64,000 nt of DNA, taken from positions 1-64,000 of the forward strand of contig CAXXIF010000019.1 in assembly GCA_963677375.2 (NCBI GenBank). Direction: 5' to 3'. The notes beneath the pieces are model-generated. The model did no database searches. It saw only the letters and a program-made list of their open reading frames with translations, and was not told where the DNA came from. Origin of the DNA: Pseudaeromonas sp963677375. Lineage in GTDB: Bacteria; Pseudomonadota; Gammaproteobacteria; Enterobacterales; Aeromonadaceae. Shown one piece after another: positions 14,141 through 22,566 of the stretch. Made by a program: the position numbers and the translations under genes. Numbering within the stretch: the first letter of the stretch is position 1; each line of letters opens with the position of its first letter.

Positions 14141-15991
14141 CTACTCGTCGAGGAAGCTACGCAATACTTCCGAACGGCTCGGGTGACGCAGCTTGCGCAG
14201 AGCCTTGGCTTCGATCTGGCGGATACGTTCACGAGTGACGTCGAATTGTTTGCCGACCTCTTCCAGCGTGTGATCCGTGTTCATATCGATACCGAAGCGC
14301 ATGCGCAGTACCTTGGCTTCCCGCGCGGTCAAACCGGCAAGTACATCCCGGGTTGCGGCCCGCAGGCTTTCCGCTGTCGCCGCATCAGCGGGCAGTGCTA
14401 GGGTGGTATCCTCGATAAAGTCACCCAAGTGGGAATCTTCATCATCACCGATAGGCGTTTCCATCGAGATGGGTTCCTTGGCGATCTTCAGCACCTTGCG
14501 GATTTTGTCTTCCGGCATGCCCATACGCATGGCCAGCTCTTCCGGACTCGGTTCACGTCCCATCTCTTGCAGCATTTGCCGGGAGATCCGGTTCAGCTTG
14601 TTGATGGTTTCGATCATGTGTACCGGAATTCGAATGGTCCGCGCCTGATCCGCGATAGAGCGGGTGATGGCTTGGCGGATCCACCAGGTGGCATAGGTAG
14701 AGAACTTGTAACCACGACGGTATTCGAACTTATCTACAGCCTTCATCAGACCGATGTTGCCCTCCTGGATCAGATCCAGGAATTGCAGACCGCGGTTGGT
14801 GTACTTCTTGGCAATCGAGATAACCAGACGCAAGTTGGCTTCAACCATCTCTTTCTTGGCGCGACGGGCCTTGGCCTCGCCGATGCTCATGCGACGATTG
14901 ATGTCCTTGATCTGGGAAATAGTCAGACCGGTTTCATCTTCTACCTGGTGCAGCTTGGCCACACCACGTTCCACCTCTTCGCTGACATCTTGCAACGCGG
15001 TCGACCAGGACTTGCCTGCGGCCAGTGCCAGATTAAACCAGGCTAGGTCAGATTCTTTGTTGGTGAAGAGTGCGACGAAGTTTTTCTTCGGCATTTTGGC
15101 TCGTTCAACACAGCTCTTGAGGATGATGCGTTCCTGAATACGGACTCGCTCCATCATATCGCGCATGTTGTTAACCAGGCGGTCAAACTGCTTGGGTACC
15201 AGGCGGAATTGGCGGAATACGTCAGCCAGCCGCTGGATCTCTTCCCGAGTCCGACTGTCTTCACGGCCATGGGCCTTGATGAAGTCACGGGTTACTTCAG
15301 ATTGGGTACGCAGCTCGCCAAATTTTTCACGGGCAAGCTCCGGATCTGGACCGCCATCGCCCTCATCCTCCTCGTCATCGTCGCCGTCTTCGTCTTCCTC
15401 ATCATCTTCATCTGCGAGCTCATCTTCACTGAGTTCAGAGCCGATGTGGGTCGCGGTCGGCGGCATATCGTCTTCATCAAGATTGACGAAACCAGCGATG
15501 ATATCGCCGAGGCGAATTTGACCAGCTTCGAATTTGTCGTACTGATCCAGCAGGTAGGTGATGGCCTCAGGATACTCGGCAACCGAGCTCTGTACCTGAT
15601 TAATGCCGTCTTCGATCCGTTTGGCGATGTCGATTTCGCCTTCGCGAGTAAGCAGCTCGACGGTACCCATTTCACGCATATACATGCGGACCGGGTCCGT
15701 GGTACGGCCAATCTCTGATTCTACCGAAGCCAGTACCTGAGCGGCGGCCTCGGCGGCATCTTCATCTTGAGCCGTTTCTGTCATGATCAGATCATCGGCA
15801 TCAGGGGCGTTTTCTACCACCTGGATACCCATGTCATTGATCATCTGAATAATATCTTCGATCTGATCCGAATCAACGATATCTTGAGGCAGATGATCGT
15901 TCACCTCGGCATAGGTCAGGTATCCCTGTTCCTTGCCCTTGGCAACGAGGAGTTTAAGCTGCGACTGCGGGGTATGCTCCATAGAACTCAT
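14141..15991 (-). CDS. rpoD: RNA polymerase primary sigma factor sigma-70
   Basis: Housekeeping sigma factor, 616 residues. It begins SSMEHTPQSQLKLLVAKGKE; E. coli starts at the equivalent of the second Met (15982), so either start is possible. Region 1.1 is followed by the non-conserved insert with a very acidic stretch (DEDDEEDEDGDDDEEDEGDG, about 195-215). Region 2 (AYATWWIRQAITRSIADQAR-like core, FSTYATWWIRQAITRSIADQ) recognises and melts the -10. Region 4 (TLEEVGKQFDVTRERIRQIE) recognises the -35. It is the fourth gene of the rpsU-yqeY-dnaG-rpoD macromolecular synthesis operon, and a terminator-like hairpin lies upstream in the 243-bp spacer after dnaG, so it probably has its own promoters. 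Confidence 0.99.
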   Translation of the reverse strand: MSSMEHTPQSQLKLLVAKGKEQGYLTYAEVNDHLPQDIVDSDQIEDIIQMINDMGIQVVENAPDADDLIMTETAQDEDAAEAAAQVLASVESEIGRTTDPVRMYMREMGTVELLTREGEIDIAKRIEDGINQVQSSVAEYPEAITYLLDQYDKFEAGQIRLGDIIAGFVNLDEDDMPPTATHIGSELSEDELADEDDEEDEDGDDDEEDEGDGGPDPELAREKFGELRTQSEVTRDFIKAHGREDSRTREEIQRLADVFRQFRLVPKQFDRLVNNMRDMMERVRIQERIILKSCVERAKMPKKNFVALFTNKESDLAWFNLALAAGKSWSTALQDVSEEVERGVAKLHQVEDETGLTISQIKDINRRMSIGEAKARRAKKEMVEANLRLVISIAKKYTNRGLQFLDLIQEGNIGLMKAVDKFEYRRGYKFSTYATWWIRQAITRSIADQARTIRIPVHMIETINKLNRISRQMLQEMGREPSPEELAMRMGMPEDKIRKVLKIAKEPISMETPIGDDEDSHLGDFIEDTTLALPADAATAESLRAATRDVLAGLTAREAKVLRMRFGIDMNTDHTLEEVGKQFDVTRERIRQIEAKALRKLRHPSRSEVLRSFLDE

Positions 15992-16094
15992 CCGGTTGGT
16001 GTTGCTTGCTTTGCGCCAGAATGCGCGTACTTGTGCGAACCGGTGATCATACTAAAAATCGACCAGTTTTGCACGTTGACCATGATGAATGCGT

Positions 16095-16137
16095 AAAAAG
16101 ACCGTTGCCCAAGGCTTTTGGCCAGGCGATGCGGTCT
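16095..16137 (-). terminator. Terminator-like hairpin between dnaG and rpoD
   Basis: On the minus strand AGACCG ... CGGTCT closes an internal GCC/GGC stem and is followed by TTTTT. It lies in the dnaG-rpoD spacer, where it would reduce read-through into rpoD or mark the end of the upstream unit. Confidence 0.6.
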
Positions 16138-16234
16138 CTGTAATGCGGTTATCTTCAATTCGTTTTGATAGTTCCCGTAACCGGGCGTGCCTATGATATA
16201 GGCCCATTGGGGTGTAATTACAAGTTTAAATTGC

Positions 16235-18010
16235 TTAACTGCCGCTATTATTTTTCTGTTTGGTCTCGTTCAGCAACAACATCAACTCCTGCATCTCTTC
16301 ATGGCTCAGACCACCATTACTGGCTTTGTTCTGCAGTTCGGCCATCCGTTGTTGTAAGAACAGATCGATGAGGTAAGCGCAGGTGTCTTCCAGTTCCTGC
16401 AGGATATTATCGCCAGCGGTGATCTCTTCGAGCATGGCCAGCCGGGCCAAGCCTTCCCCTTCCTTGGTGCCACGCCACTGCTCCAGCAGTTGCCCTGTGG
16501 TCATCGGGTTGTGATGCAACAGGGTCAACAATTGCAGGAGGAAACCGATCCCGGGCTCCCGTAGTCCCAGTAGTTCATGGGGCAGGGGCGGGAGTTGAGC
16601 CGCCACCTGAGGGTGCTGGACAATGAGTGCAATGGTCCGGCGTACGGGGGTCAGTCTCATTTTCCCAGGACGCTGGCTCGGTGCTGGTTGTTGTTCCGCT
16701 TTTTCCTGGTGGGCAAAAATGTCACGTAGACGACGCTCGTTTTCTCCCCAGCGCAGGCGTTGCGAAAGCTTGGTGATGAGACCTTCCCGGGTGAAACCTT
16801 CGGGAACCCGACGGATCAGCGCCACGGCCTTGTTGGCTAGCTCATTCTGCCCGGCCTCGCCGGAGAGATTCAGATCACGGGTCAGACGCTCGAACAGAAA
16901 CTCGCTAAAGGGCTGTGCCTGATCGAGATAGCTCTCGAAGGCCTCACGGCCATGGGCGCGAACAAATGAATCGGGATCATGCTCGGTGGGCAGGAAGGCG
17001 AATTTCAACTCACGGCCATCCTGTAAACTGGGCAGCGCGTTTTCCAGAGCTCTCCAGGCGGCCTCGCGCCCGGCCTTATCACCGTCGTAGCAGCAGATGA
17101 TTTCTGGTGCGGTGCGAAACAGCAGTTGCATATGGTCGCTGGTGGTCGCCGTTCCGAGTGAGGCGACTGCATAGTCAATGCCGTACTGGGCCAACGCCAC
17201 GACATCCATATAACCTTCGACGATCAGGATACGGGTCGGGTTTCGTTGCGCTTCCTTGACTTCATACAGACCAAACAGCTCTTTTCCCTTGTGGAAAATC
17301 GGGGTCTCGGGCGAGTTGAGATACTTGGGGGTGCCATCGCCGAGGACCCGACCGCCGAAGCCGATGATGCGACCCCGTCGATCCCGAATGGGGAACATGA
17401 TGCGATCACGGAACCTGTCATAGCTGCCGCCATTCTCCTTCTGGATCAGCATGCCTAAGGTAACCAGCTGCTGTTCCTGCTCACTCGAGCGAGCCAGTAG
17501 ACTTCTCAGTCCATCCCAACCTGCGGGGGCGTAGCCAATGCCATATTTTTTGACAATTTCACCGCTCAGGCCCCGCCCCTTGAGGTAGTCGATGGCGGTA
17601 CTGGATTGGCGGAGTTGACCCTGGAAAAACCGGCTGGCCTGTTCCATGAGTTGATACTGGTCGGCACTGATGACGGGTGTTGGCTGAGAGGGGCCGTAGC
17701 TGCCATTTTCTTCTCGGGGTACTGTTAGCCCGAGTTGGCCTGCTAGATCGTCGATGGCATCCGGGAAGTTCAGGCCATCAAACTCCATCAGGAAGCCGAT
17801 AGCATTGCCGTGGGCGCCGCAGCCGAAACAGTGGTAGAACTGCTTTTCCTGGCTGACGGAGAAGGAGGGGCTTTTTTCGTTATGGAACGGGCAGCAGGCT
17901 TGATAATTCTTACCTGCTTTTTTCAGCCGAACCCGGCTGTCAATTAGCTCGACGATATCGGTACGAGCCAGCAAGTCATCGATAAAGGATTGTGGGATCT
18001 TGCCTGCCAT
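16235..18010 (-). CDS. dnaG: DNA primase
   Basis: Primase, 591 residues, making RNA primers at the replication fork. N-terminal zinc-binding domain CPFHNEKSPSFSVSQEKQFY then HCFGCG (about 40-65). Catalytic RNA polymerase core with GYAPAGWDGLRSLL. TOPRIM segment RILIVEGYMDVVALAQYGID and CYDGDKAGREAAWRALE with the metal-binding acidic residues. C-terminal helicase-binding domain from about 450, which contacts DnaB. It is the third gene of the macromolecular synthesis operon, 146 bp downstream of yqeY, with a terminator between. Confidence 0.98.
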   Translation of the reverse strand: MAGKIPQSFIDDLLARTDIVELIDSRVRLKKAGKNYQACCPFHNEKSPSFSVSQEKQFYHCFGCGAHGNAIGFLMEFDGLNFPDAIDDLAGQLGLTVPREENGSYGPSQPTPVISADQYQLMEQASRFFQGQLRQSSTAIDYLKGRGLSGEIVKKYGIGYAPAGWDGLRSLLARSSEQEQQLVTLGMLIQKENGGSYDRFRDRIMFPIRDRRGRIIGFGGRVLGDGTPKYLNSPETPIFHKGKELFGLYEVKEAQRNPTRILIVEGYMDVVALAQYGIDYAVASLGTATTSDHMQLLFRTAPEIICCYDGDKAGREAAWRALENALPSLQDGRELKFAFLPTEHDPDSFVRAHGREAFESYLDQAQPFSEFLFERLTRDLNLSGEAGQNELANKAVALIRRVPEGFTREGLITKLSQRLRWGENERRLRDIFAHQEKAEQQPAPSQRPGKMRLTPVRRTIALIVQHPQVAAQLPPLPHELLGLREPGIGFLLQLLTLLHHNPMTTGQLLEQWRGTKEGEGLARLAMLEEITAGDNILQELEDTCAYLIDLFLQQRMAELQNKASNGGLSHEEMQELMLLLNETKQKNNSGS

Positions 18011-18094
18011 ATCGGGATCTGCTCATTGAATGCTGCACTAGCGGAACGGATCAGCGGACTTGAAGAGTAAGCTGCCGGGACAGTTAAGGTCGCA

Positions 18095-18133
18095 TAAAAA
18101 AATAAGCCGCGCTATCACAGGATGCGCGGCTCA
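18095..18133 (-). terminator. Terminator/attenuator between yqeY and dnaG
   Basis: On the minus strand GAGCCGCGC ... GCGCGGCT followed by TATTTTTTT. E. coli has an internal terminator at the comparable place (rpsU-dnaG) that keeps primase low relative to S21. Confidence 0.85.
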
Positions 18134-18156
18134 TGGTCGAAACGTCTTGCTATGGG

Positions 18157-18600
18157 TTACGCCAAGCGCGCCTTGATTTTGGCACTGACGAGACCCATAT
18201 CTGCGCGCCCCTGAAGTTGGGGTCGGAGTGCATTCATCACTTTACCCATGTCTTGCATGCCACTGGCGGCAAGTTGGGTCACAGTGCTGTCAATCAGAGT
18301 ATCGATTTCGGCCTCGCTCAATGGCTGAGGCAAAAAGGCTTGCAGAACCACAATCTCGGCGGATTCAACATCCACCAGATCTTGGCGACCTGCGGCTTCG
18401 AACTGACTGATGGAATCTTTGCGTTGTTTGACCATCTTGGTCAGTACAGCAACGATCTCGTCATCACCCAGAACGGTACGCGAATCGACCTCTTTCTGCT
18501 TAATCTCGGCCATCAACAAACGGAGGGTACCGACGCGGGCCTTATCTTTGGCCAGCATCGCCGTTTTCAATTCACTCTTCAGCTGTTCCTGCAGAGACAT
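18157..18600 (-). CDS. yqeY: GatB/YqeY domain protein
   Basis: A 147-residue helical YqeY-family protein, related to the tRNA-binding tail of GatB amidotransferase subunits. It begins SLQEQLKSELKTAMLAKDKA and has the typical LRLLMAEIKQKEVDSRTVLG and LVDVESAEIVVLQAFLPQPL segments. The true function is unclear; tRNA-dependent activity is suggested by the family. It sits 26 bp after rpsU, as in Vibrio and Aeromonas, whereas E. coli lacks it here. Confidence 0.9.
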   Translation of the reverse strand: MSLQEQLKSELKTAMLAKDKARVGTLRLLMAEIKQKEVDSRTVLGDDEIVAVLTKMVKQRKDSISQFEAAGRQDLVDVESAEIVVLQAFLPQPLSEAEIDTLIDSTVTQLAASGMQDMGKVMNALRPQLQGRADMGLVSAKIKARLA

Positions 18601-18626
18601 GGCCGAGGCACTCCGGTTTAGCGCTA

Positions 18627-18842
18627 TTAGTACAGACGGTTACGACGAGCGTTTTCGCGAGCCAGCTTCTTGGCATGACGCTTAACGGCAGAAGCCTTGG
18701 CGCGCTTGCGGATAGTGGTCGGCTTTTCGTAGAACTCACGGCTACGCACGTCGGCCAGGATACCGGCCTTTTCGCAGGAACGCTTGAAGCGACGCAGAGC
18801 GACATCAAACGGCTCGTTTTCACGTACTTTAATTACTGGCAT
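18627..18842 (-). CDS. rpsU: 30S ribosomal protein S21
   Basis: 71 residues, the exact usual length: PVIKVRENEPFDVALRRFKR then SCEKAGILADVRSREFYEKP and a basic tail. S21 binds near the anti-Shine-Dalgarno end of 16S rRNA and helps initiation. First gene of the rpsU-yqeY-dnaG-rpoD operon, divergent from tsaD. The promoter should lie in 18843-18960; I do not see a LexA box there. Confidence 0.98.
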   Translation of the reverse strand: MPVIKVRENEPFDVALRRFKRSCEKAGILADVRSREFYEKPTTIRKRAKASAVKRHAKKLARENARRNRLY

Positions 18843-19039
18843 GTGCCTCTCACCTCAGAGATAGATATTTTACGGCTAACAACAAACGCGACGAACGCAT
18901 TGAGCAGCCTGAGTAAAAATGGTGCGAAATTCTAATCCGATTGGGCGACCAAAGTAAACCCTTATCAGAAGAGACTGGTTTAAAAAACCGGCGGAGGGTA
19001 ACATACCGCCCTCAATTTTACAGTGGTTTCTTTCCCGCC

Positions 19040-20053
19040 ATGCGTGTTTTAGGTATTGAAAGCTCCTGCGACGAGACGGGGATCGCGATCTATGACGATC
19101 AGCAAGGGATCCTGTCTCATCAACTCTATAGCCAGGTCAAGCTGCACGCCGATTACGGCGGTGTGGTACCGGAGTTGGCCAGTCGGGATCATGTGCGCAA
19201 GACGCTGCCGTTGATCCAGGCGGCGTTGGCCGAATCCGGATGTAGTGCTGCCGATATTGACGGCATCGCCTATACGGCAGGGCCTGGTCTGGTCGGTGCC
19301 CTGCTGGTCGGGGCAACCATAGGTCGCAGTCTGGCCTTGGCTTGGAACAAACCAGCCGTTGCCGTACATCATATGGAAGGGCATCTGCTGGCTCCTATGC
19401 TCGAAGAGCATGCTCCGGCATTTCCATTTCTGGCGCTGCTGGTTTCCGGTGGACATACCCTGTTGGTGCAGGTGGAGGGTATCGGTCGTTACCAGATCCT
19501 CGGTGAGTCCATCGATGATGCCGCCGGTGAGGCTTTCGACAAGACGGCCAAGCTGCTCGGCCTCGACTATCCGGGGGGCGCACGCTTGTCGAAGATGGCC
19601 GAAAGCGGAACGCCGGGACGTTTTGTCTTTCCGCGGCCGATGACGGATCGGCCTGGGTTGGATTTCAGCTTTTCCGGGCTCAAGACTTTTGCCGCCAATA
19701 CCATTCATGCTCAAGGTACCGATGCTCAGACCAAGGCTGACATTGCTCACGCCTTCCAGAGCGCCGTGGTCGATACCCTGGCCATCAAGTGCAAACGTGC
19801 GTTGAAACAGACCGGACTCAAGCGGTTGGTGATGGCGGGCGGCGTCAGTGCCAACCGGCAGTTGCGTGCGCAACTGGCGCAGATGATGACGGAGCTGGGT
19901 GGCGAGGTGTTCTATCCGCGTCCAGAGTATTGCACCGATAATGGCGCCATGATCGCCTATGCCGGTCTGCAACGCTTGAAGGCTGGGCAGACCGTTGGTC
20001 TGGAGTTGAGTGTGCAGCCACGCTGGAGCTTGGAGGCTCTGCCGCCAGTCTGA
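19040..20053 (+). CDS. tsaD: tRNA N6-threonylcarbamoyladenosine transferase
   Basis: Catalytic subunit (Kae1/TsaD) that transfers threonylcarbamoyl to A37 of ANN-decoding tRNAs, with TsaB and TsaE. The start ATG 19040 gives 337 residues, the same as E. coli, beginning MRVLGIESSCDETGIAIYDD. The ATPase fold shows the metal-binding motif HHMEGHL and VSGGHTLLV; GVSANRQLRAQLAQ lies near the end. The open frame continues upstream to 18941 but that extension is not family sequence. Divergent from rpsU, as in E. coli. Confidence 0.97.
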   Translation: MRVLGIESSCDETGIAIYDDQQGILSHQLYSQVKLHADYGGVVPELASRDHVRKTLPLIQAALAESGCSAADIDGIAYTAGPGLVGALLVGATIGRSLALAWNKPAVAVHHMEGHLLAPMLEEHAPAFPFLALLVSGGHTLLVQVEGIGRYQILGESIDDAAGEAFDKTAKLLGLDYPGGARLSKMAESGTPGRFVFPRPMTDRPGLDFSFSGLKTFAANTIHAQGTDAQTKADIAHAFQSAVVDTLAIKCKRALKQTGLKRLVMAGGVSANRQLRAQLAQMMTELGGEVFYPRPEYCTDNGAMIAYAGLQRLKAGQTVGLELSVQPRWSLEALPPV

Positions 20054-20068
20054 TGATTGGCTGGGAAT

Positions 20069-20110
20069 TCAAACAAAAACGCCGCTCTATTCAGAGCGGC
20101 GTTTTTGTTT
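20069..20110. terminator. Bidirectional terminator shared by tsaD and plsY
   Basis: Long symmetrical hairpin: CAAAAACGCCGCTCT ... AGAGCGGCGTTTTTG with A- and T-runs at both sides. The plsY stop codon (20089-20087) lies in the loop, so the last plsY codons form one arm. Confidence 0.95.
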
Positions 20111-20695
20111 GCGGCGCCAGATTTTGTCTTCCTGACCATTGAGCAGGCGCAGGATGTTTTCATGATGACGGTAGACGATCAGCGCACAGAGCATGGCCAC
20201 CGGCATGGTAAATTCCGGCTTCAGCCAGTAGGTATACAGAGGGGCCAGCAGGGCGGCGATGAGTGCTGCCAGCGAGGAGTAGCCACTGAGCAGCAGCACT
20301 ATGATCCAGGTGGCCAGCATCATGGCTCCCATATCCAGACCTATGGGTAACATGGCACCGAGGGCGGTTGCCACGCCCTTGCCACCGTGAAAATGAAAGA
20401 ACAAGGGGTACATGTGACCCAGACAAGCCGCAACACCAATCAGCCCCAGGAAGAAGGGGGTCACTCCCAGATACCAGGCCAAATACACGGGTGCCGTGCC
20501 TTTGCTCATATCGCATAGCAGCACCAGGAGTGCGGCGGAGCGTCCGCCCAGACGCAAGACATTGGTGGTGCCTGGATTGTGCGAGCCATGTTCCCGGGGG
20601 TCAGGCAGACCATAGCAGCGGCTGACCAGTACGGCGCTGGAGATGGAACCGCCCAGATAGGCGATGATGATCATGGCAAGGCTTAAGGCTGTCAT
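20087..20695 (-). CDS. plsY: Acyl-phosphate:glycerol-3-phosphate acyltransferase
   Basis: Inner-membrane acyltransferase, the first step of phospholipid synthesis from acyl-phosphate. 202 residues, about five membrane helices (LSLAMIIIAYLGGSISSAVL at the N-terminus). Conserved loops DPREHGSHNPGTTNVLRLGG and FFHFHGGKGVATALGAML bind glycerol-3-phosphate and acyl-phosphate. The C-terminus is very basic (RRKQKRRSE). It is convergent with tsaD, and its stop lies inside the shared terminator. Confidence 0.96.
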   Translation of the reverse strand: MTALSLAMIIIAYLGGSISSAVLVSRCYGLPDPREHGSHNPGTTNVLRLGGRSAALLVLLCDMSKGTAPVYLAWYLGVTPFFLGLIGVAACLGHMYPLFFHFHGGKGVATALGAMLPIGLDMGAMMLATWIIVLLLSGYSSLAALIAALLAPLYTYWLKPEFTMPVAMLCALIVYRHHENILRLLNGQEDKIWRRKQKRRSE

Positions 20696-20818
20696 TGGCT
20701 CTCAAGGGTTGTCTTGGATAGGGACTGGGGTAAGATCCATCCTGAATCGGGCAAATCATAGGCCCAAATGAGCAAAAGAGGTATCCGACCTCTGCAGGTT
20801 AACAGAAGTGAGGAATAA

Positions 20819-21169
20819 ATGGACAAGGTGTTTATCTCCGGTTTAGAGGTGCTCTGTACCATAGGGGCCTATGAGTGGGAGAAAGGTATCCAGCAAAAAC
20901 TGCTCTTTGACCTGGAGATGGATTTCGACAACCGTCCGGCCGGCAAGCAGGATGATCTGGCCTTGGCGCTGGATTATGCCACCGTGGCCTCACGGGTAAC
21001 GGCGCTGGTACAGGCCTCACCGGTGGAGCTGGTAGAAACCATGGCCGAACGGGTTGCGGCACTGATCCTGGAGCAATTTCCGGTTCCTCGGGTGCGGGTT
21101 CGGGTGACCAAACCGACCGCCGTGGTATCGGCCCGTGGTGTCGGTGTCGAGATCGTGCGGGAGGCCTGA
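20819..21169 (+). CDS. folB: Dihydroneopterin aldolase
   Basis: Converts dihydroneopterin to 6-hydroxymethyl-dihydropterin in folate synthesis. 116 residues starting MDKVFISGLEVLCTIGAYEW, with the active-site Glu of GAYEWE and the DYATVASRVTALVQASPVEL-like (ALDYATV) and LVETMAERVA segments. AGTGAGGAATAA precedes the ATG. The stop overlaps the folK start (TGATG), so the two are translationally coupled. Confidence 0.95.
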   Translation: MDKVFISGLEVLCTIGAYEWEKGIQQKLLFDLEMDFDNRPAGKQDDLALALDYATVASRVTALVQASPVELVETMAERVAALILEQFPVPRVRVRVTKPTAVVSARGVGVEIVREA

Positions 21170-21654
21170 TGGCACTCATCTATATTGGCGTCGGCAGCAA
21201 TATCGACCGCGAGCATTATGTTCGTTGTGGTGCCCAGGCTTTGGCGGCGAGTTTTTCCGGAATCCGTTTTTCGACCGTGTATGAGAGTCAGGCGGTTGGC
21301 TTTCAGGGGGATAATTTTTATAACCTGGTGGTCGAGGCGCGCACCGAACAGACGGTCGATCAGGTGTTGGCAACCCTCAAGCGCATCGAGTTTGCCCATG
21401 GCCGCCCTCTGGATGCCCGGAAGTTTTCTGCCCGGACTCTGGATCTGGATCTGCTCTGTTACGACCAGTTGCTGCAGGATGCGCCGGTTGAGTTACCCCG
21501 GGCCGAAATTTTGACGAACGCCTTCGTGTTGCGGCCCCTGGCCGAACTCAATCCCGCGCTGATCCATCCCCGAGTGGGGGTCTCGCTGGCCGAGTTATGG
21601 AATGGTTATGATGCCAGCCGGCAACCGTTGCGACCGGTTATGACGGATTGGTGA
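21169..21654 (+). CDS. folK: 2-amino-4-hydroxy-6-hydroxymethyldihydropteridine pyrophosphokinase
   Basis: HPPK, the next folate step after FolB, transferring pyrophosphate from ATP. 161 residues: ALIYIGVGSNIDREHYVRCG, then the signature HGRPLDARKFSARTLDLDLL (RxxRTLDLDLL, metal and ATP binding) and the closing PRVGVSLAELW region. It overlaps folB by one base pair of the start. It is shorter and more divergent at the N-terminal half than E. coli folK, so it may be a FolK paralogue, but with folB beside it the assignment is good. Confidence 0.92.
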   Translation: MALIYIGVGSNIDREHYVRCGAQALAASFSGIRFSTVYESQAVGFQGDNFYNLVVEARTEQTVDQVLATLKRIEFAHGRPLDARKFSARTLDLDLLCYDQLLQDAPVELPRAEILTNAFVLRPLAELNPALIHPRVGVSLAELWNGYDASRQPLRPVMTDW

Positions 21655-21679
21655 TTGTCCGCTGAGGAGTGTTTGCTTC

Positions 21680-22477
21680 GTGTCTGATCTGCATGCTGTC
21701 ATCCTGGCCCTGTTACAGGGGCTCACCGAATTTTTACCCGTTTCCAGTTCGGCTCACCTGATCCTACCCTCGCAACTGCTGGGCTGGCCGGATCAAGGCA
21801 TTGCCTTTGATGTGGCGGTACACCTGGGGACTCTGGCTGCCGTATTGCTCTATTTCCGGCGCGATATCGCGCAGATGGCACTCTCTTGGGGGCGCTCCAT
21901 GCACTCCGATAAGTGTGATGAACACGGGCGTCTGGCCTGGTTTATTGTGCTGGCTACCGTGCCAGCAGCGGGTGCGGGCTGGTTGCTGAATGGGTTTATT
22001 AGCAGCTACCTGCGTGCTTCCGTGGTCATTGCCATTACCACCATCAGCTTTGGCCTATTGATGGCCGTTGCTGATCGGATTGGACGTAAGACTCAGCCCC
22101 TGGCCAGCTTGACGCTCAAACAGGCCTTGCTGATTGGTTGTGCTCAGGCTGTGGCGCTGATCCCCGGCACCTCGCGCTCCGGCATTACCATGACCATGGG
22201 ACTGTTACTGGGGCTGACACCCCAGGCCGCCGCGCGCTTCTCGTTTTTGCTGTCGATCCCGGTGATTATGATGGCGGCAGGCTACGAGGGGTTACATCTG
22301 CTCAGTAGCCAGGATGTGGTGGCTTGGCGCGAAATCGGCATTGGTATCGCCGTGTCGTTTGTCAGCGCCCTGCTGGTGATCCACCTGTTTCTCAAAATGT
22401 TGGCGCATATTGGATTGTGGCCTTTTGTTCTCTATCGCTTGTTGCTGGGGGCTGGACTGCTGCTCTTTGTCGTCTGA
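21680..22477 (+). CDS. uppP: Undecaprenyl-diphosphatase (bacitracin resistance)
   Basis: Recycles undecaprenyl diphosphate for peptidoglycan and O-antigen synthesis. 265 residues starting at GTG 21680 with GAGGAGT upstream. Eight or so membrane helices. Catalytic motifs EFLPVSSSAHLIL (about 17-29) and PGTSRSGITMTMG (about 160-172) are intact. 25 bp after folK, so likely in the same transcript. Also called bacA. Confidence 0.97.
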   Translation: MSDLHAVILALLQGLTEFLPVSSSAHLILPSQLLGWPDQGIAFDVAVHLGTLAAVLLYFRRDIAQMALSWGRSMHSDKCDEHGRLAWFIVLATVPAAGAGWLLNGFISSYLRASVVIAITTISFGLLMAVADRIGRKTQPLASLTLKQALLIGCAQAVALIPGTSRSGITMTMGLLLGLTPQAAARFSFLLSIPVIMMAAGYEGLHLLSSQDVVAWREIGIGIAVSFVSALLVIHLFLKMLAHIGLWPFVLYRLLLGAGLLLFVV

Positions 22478-22485
22478 AACAGTGA

Positions 22486-22507
22486 AGGGGCCTCATCGCC
22501 CCTTCAT
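22486..22507 (+). terminator. Probable terminator after uppP
   Basis: Stem GAAGGGG / CCCCTTC with loop CCTCATCG, followed by the weakly T-containing ATCGTTTA. Confidence 0.6.
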
Positions 22508-22566
22508 CGTTTACTGGATCTGGTTTGCGATTAGCACCAGCATTCGACGTTGCTGAGTCGCCTCCG

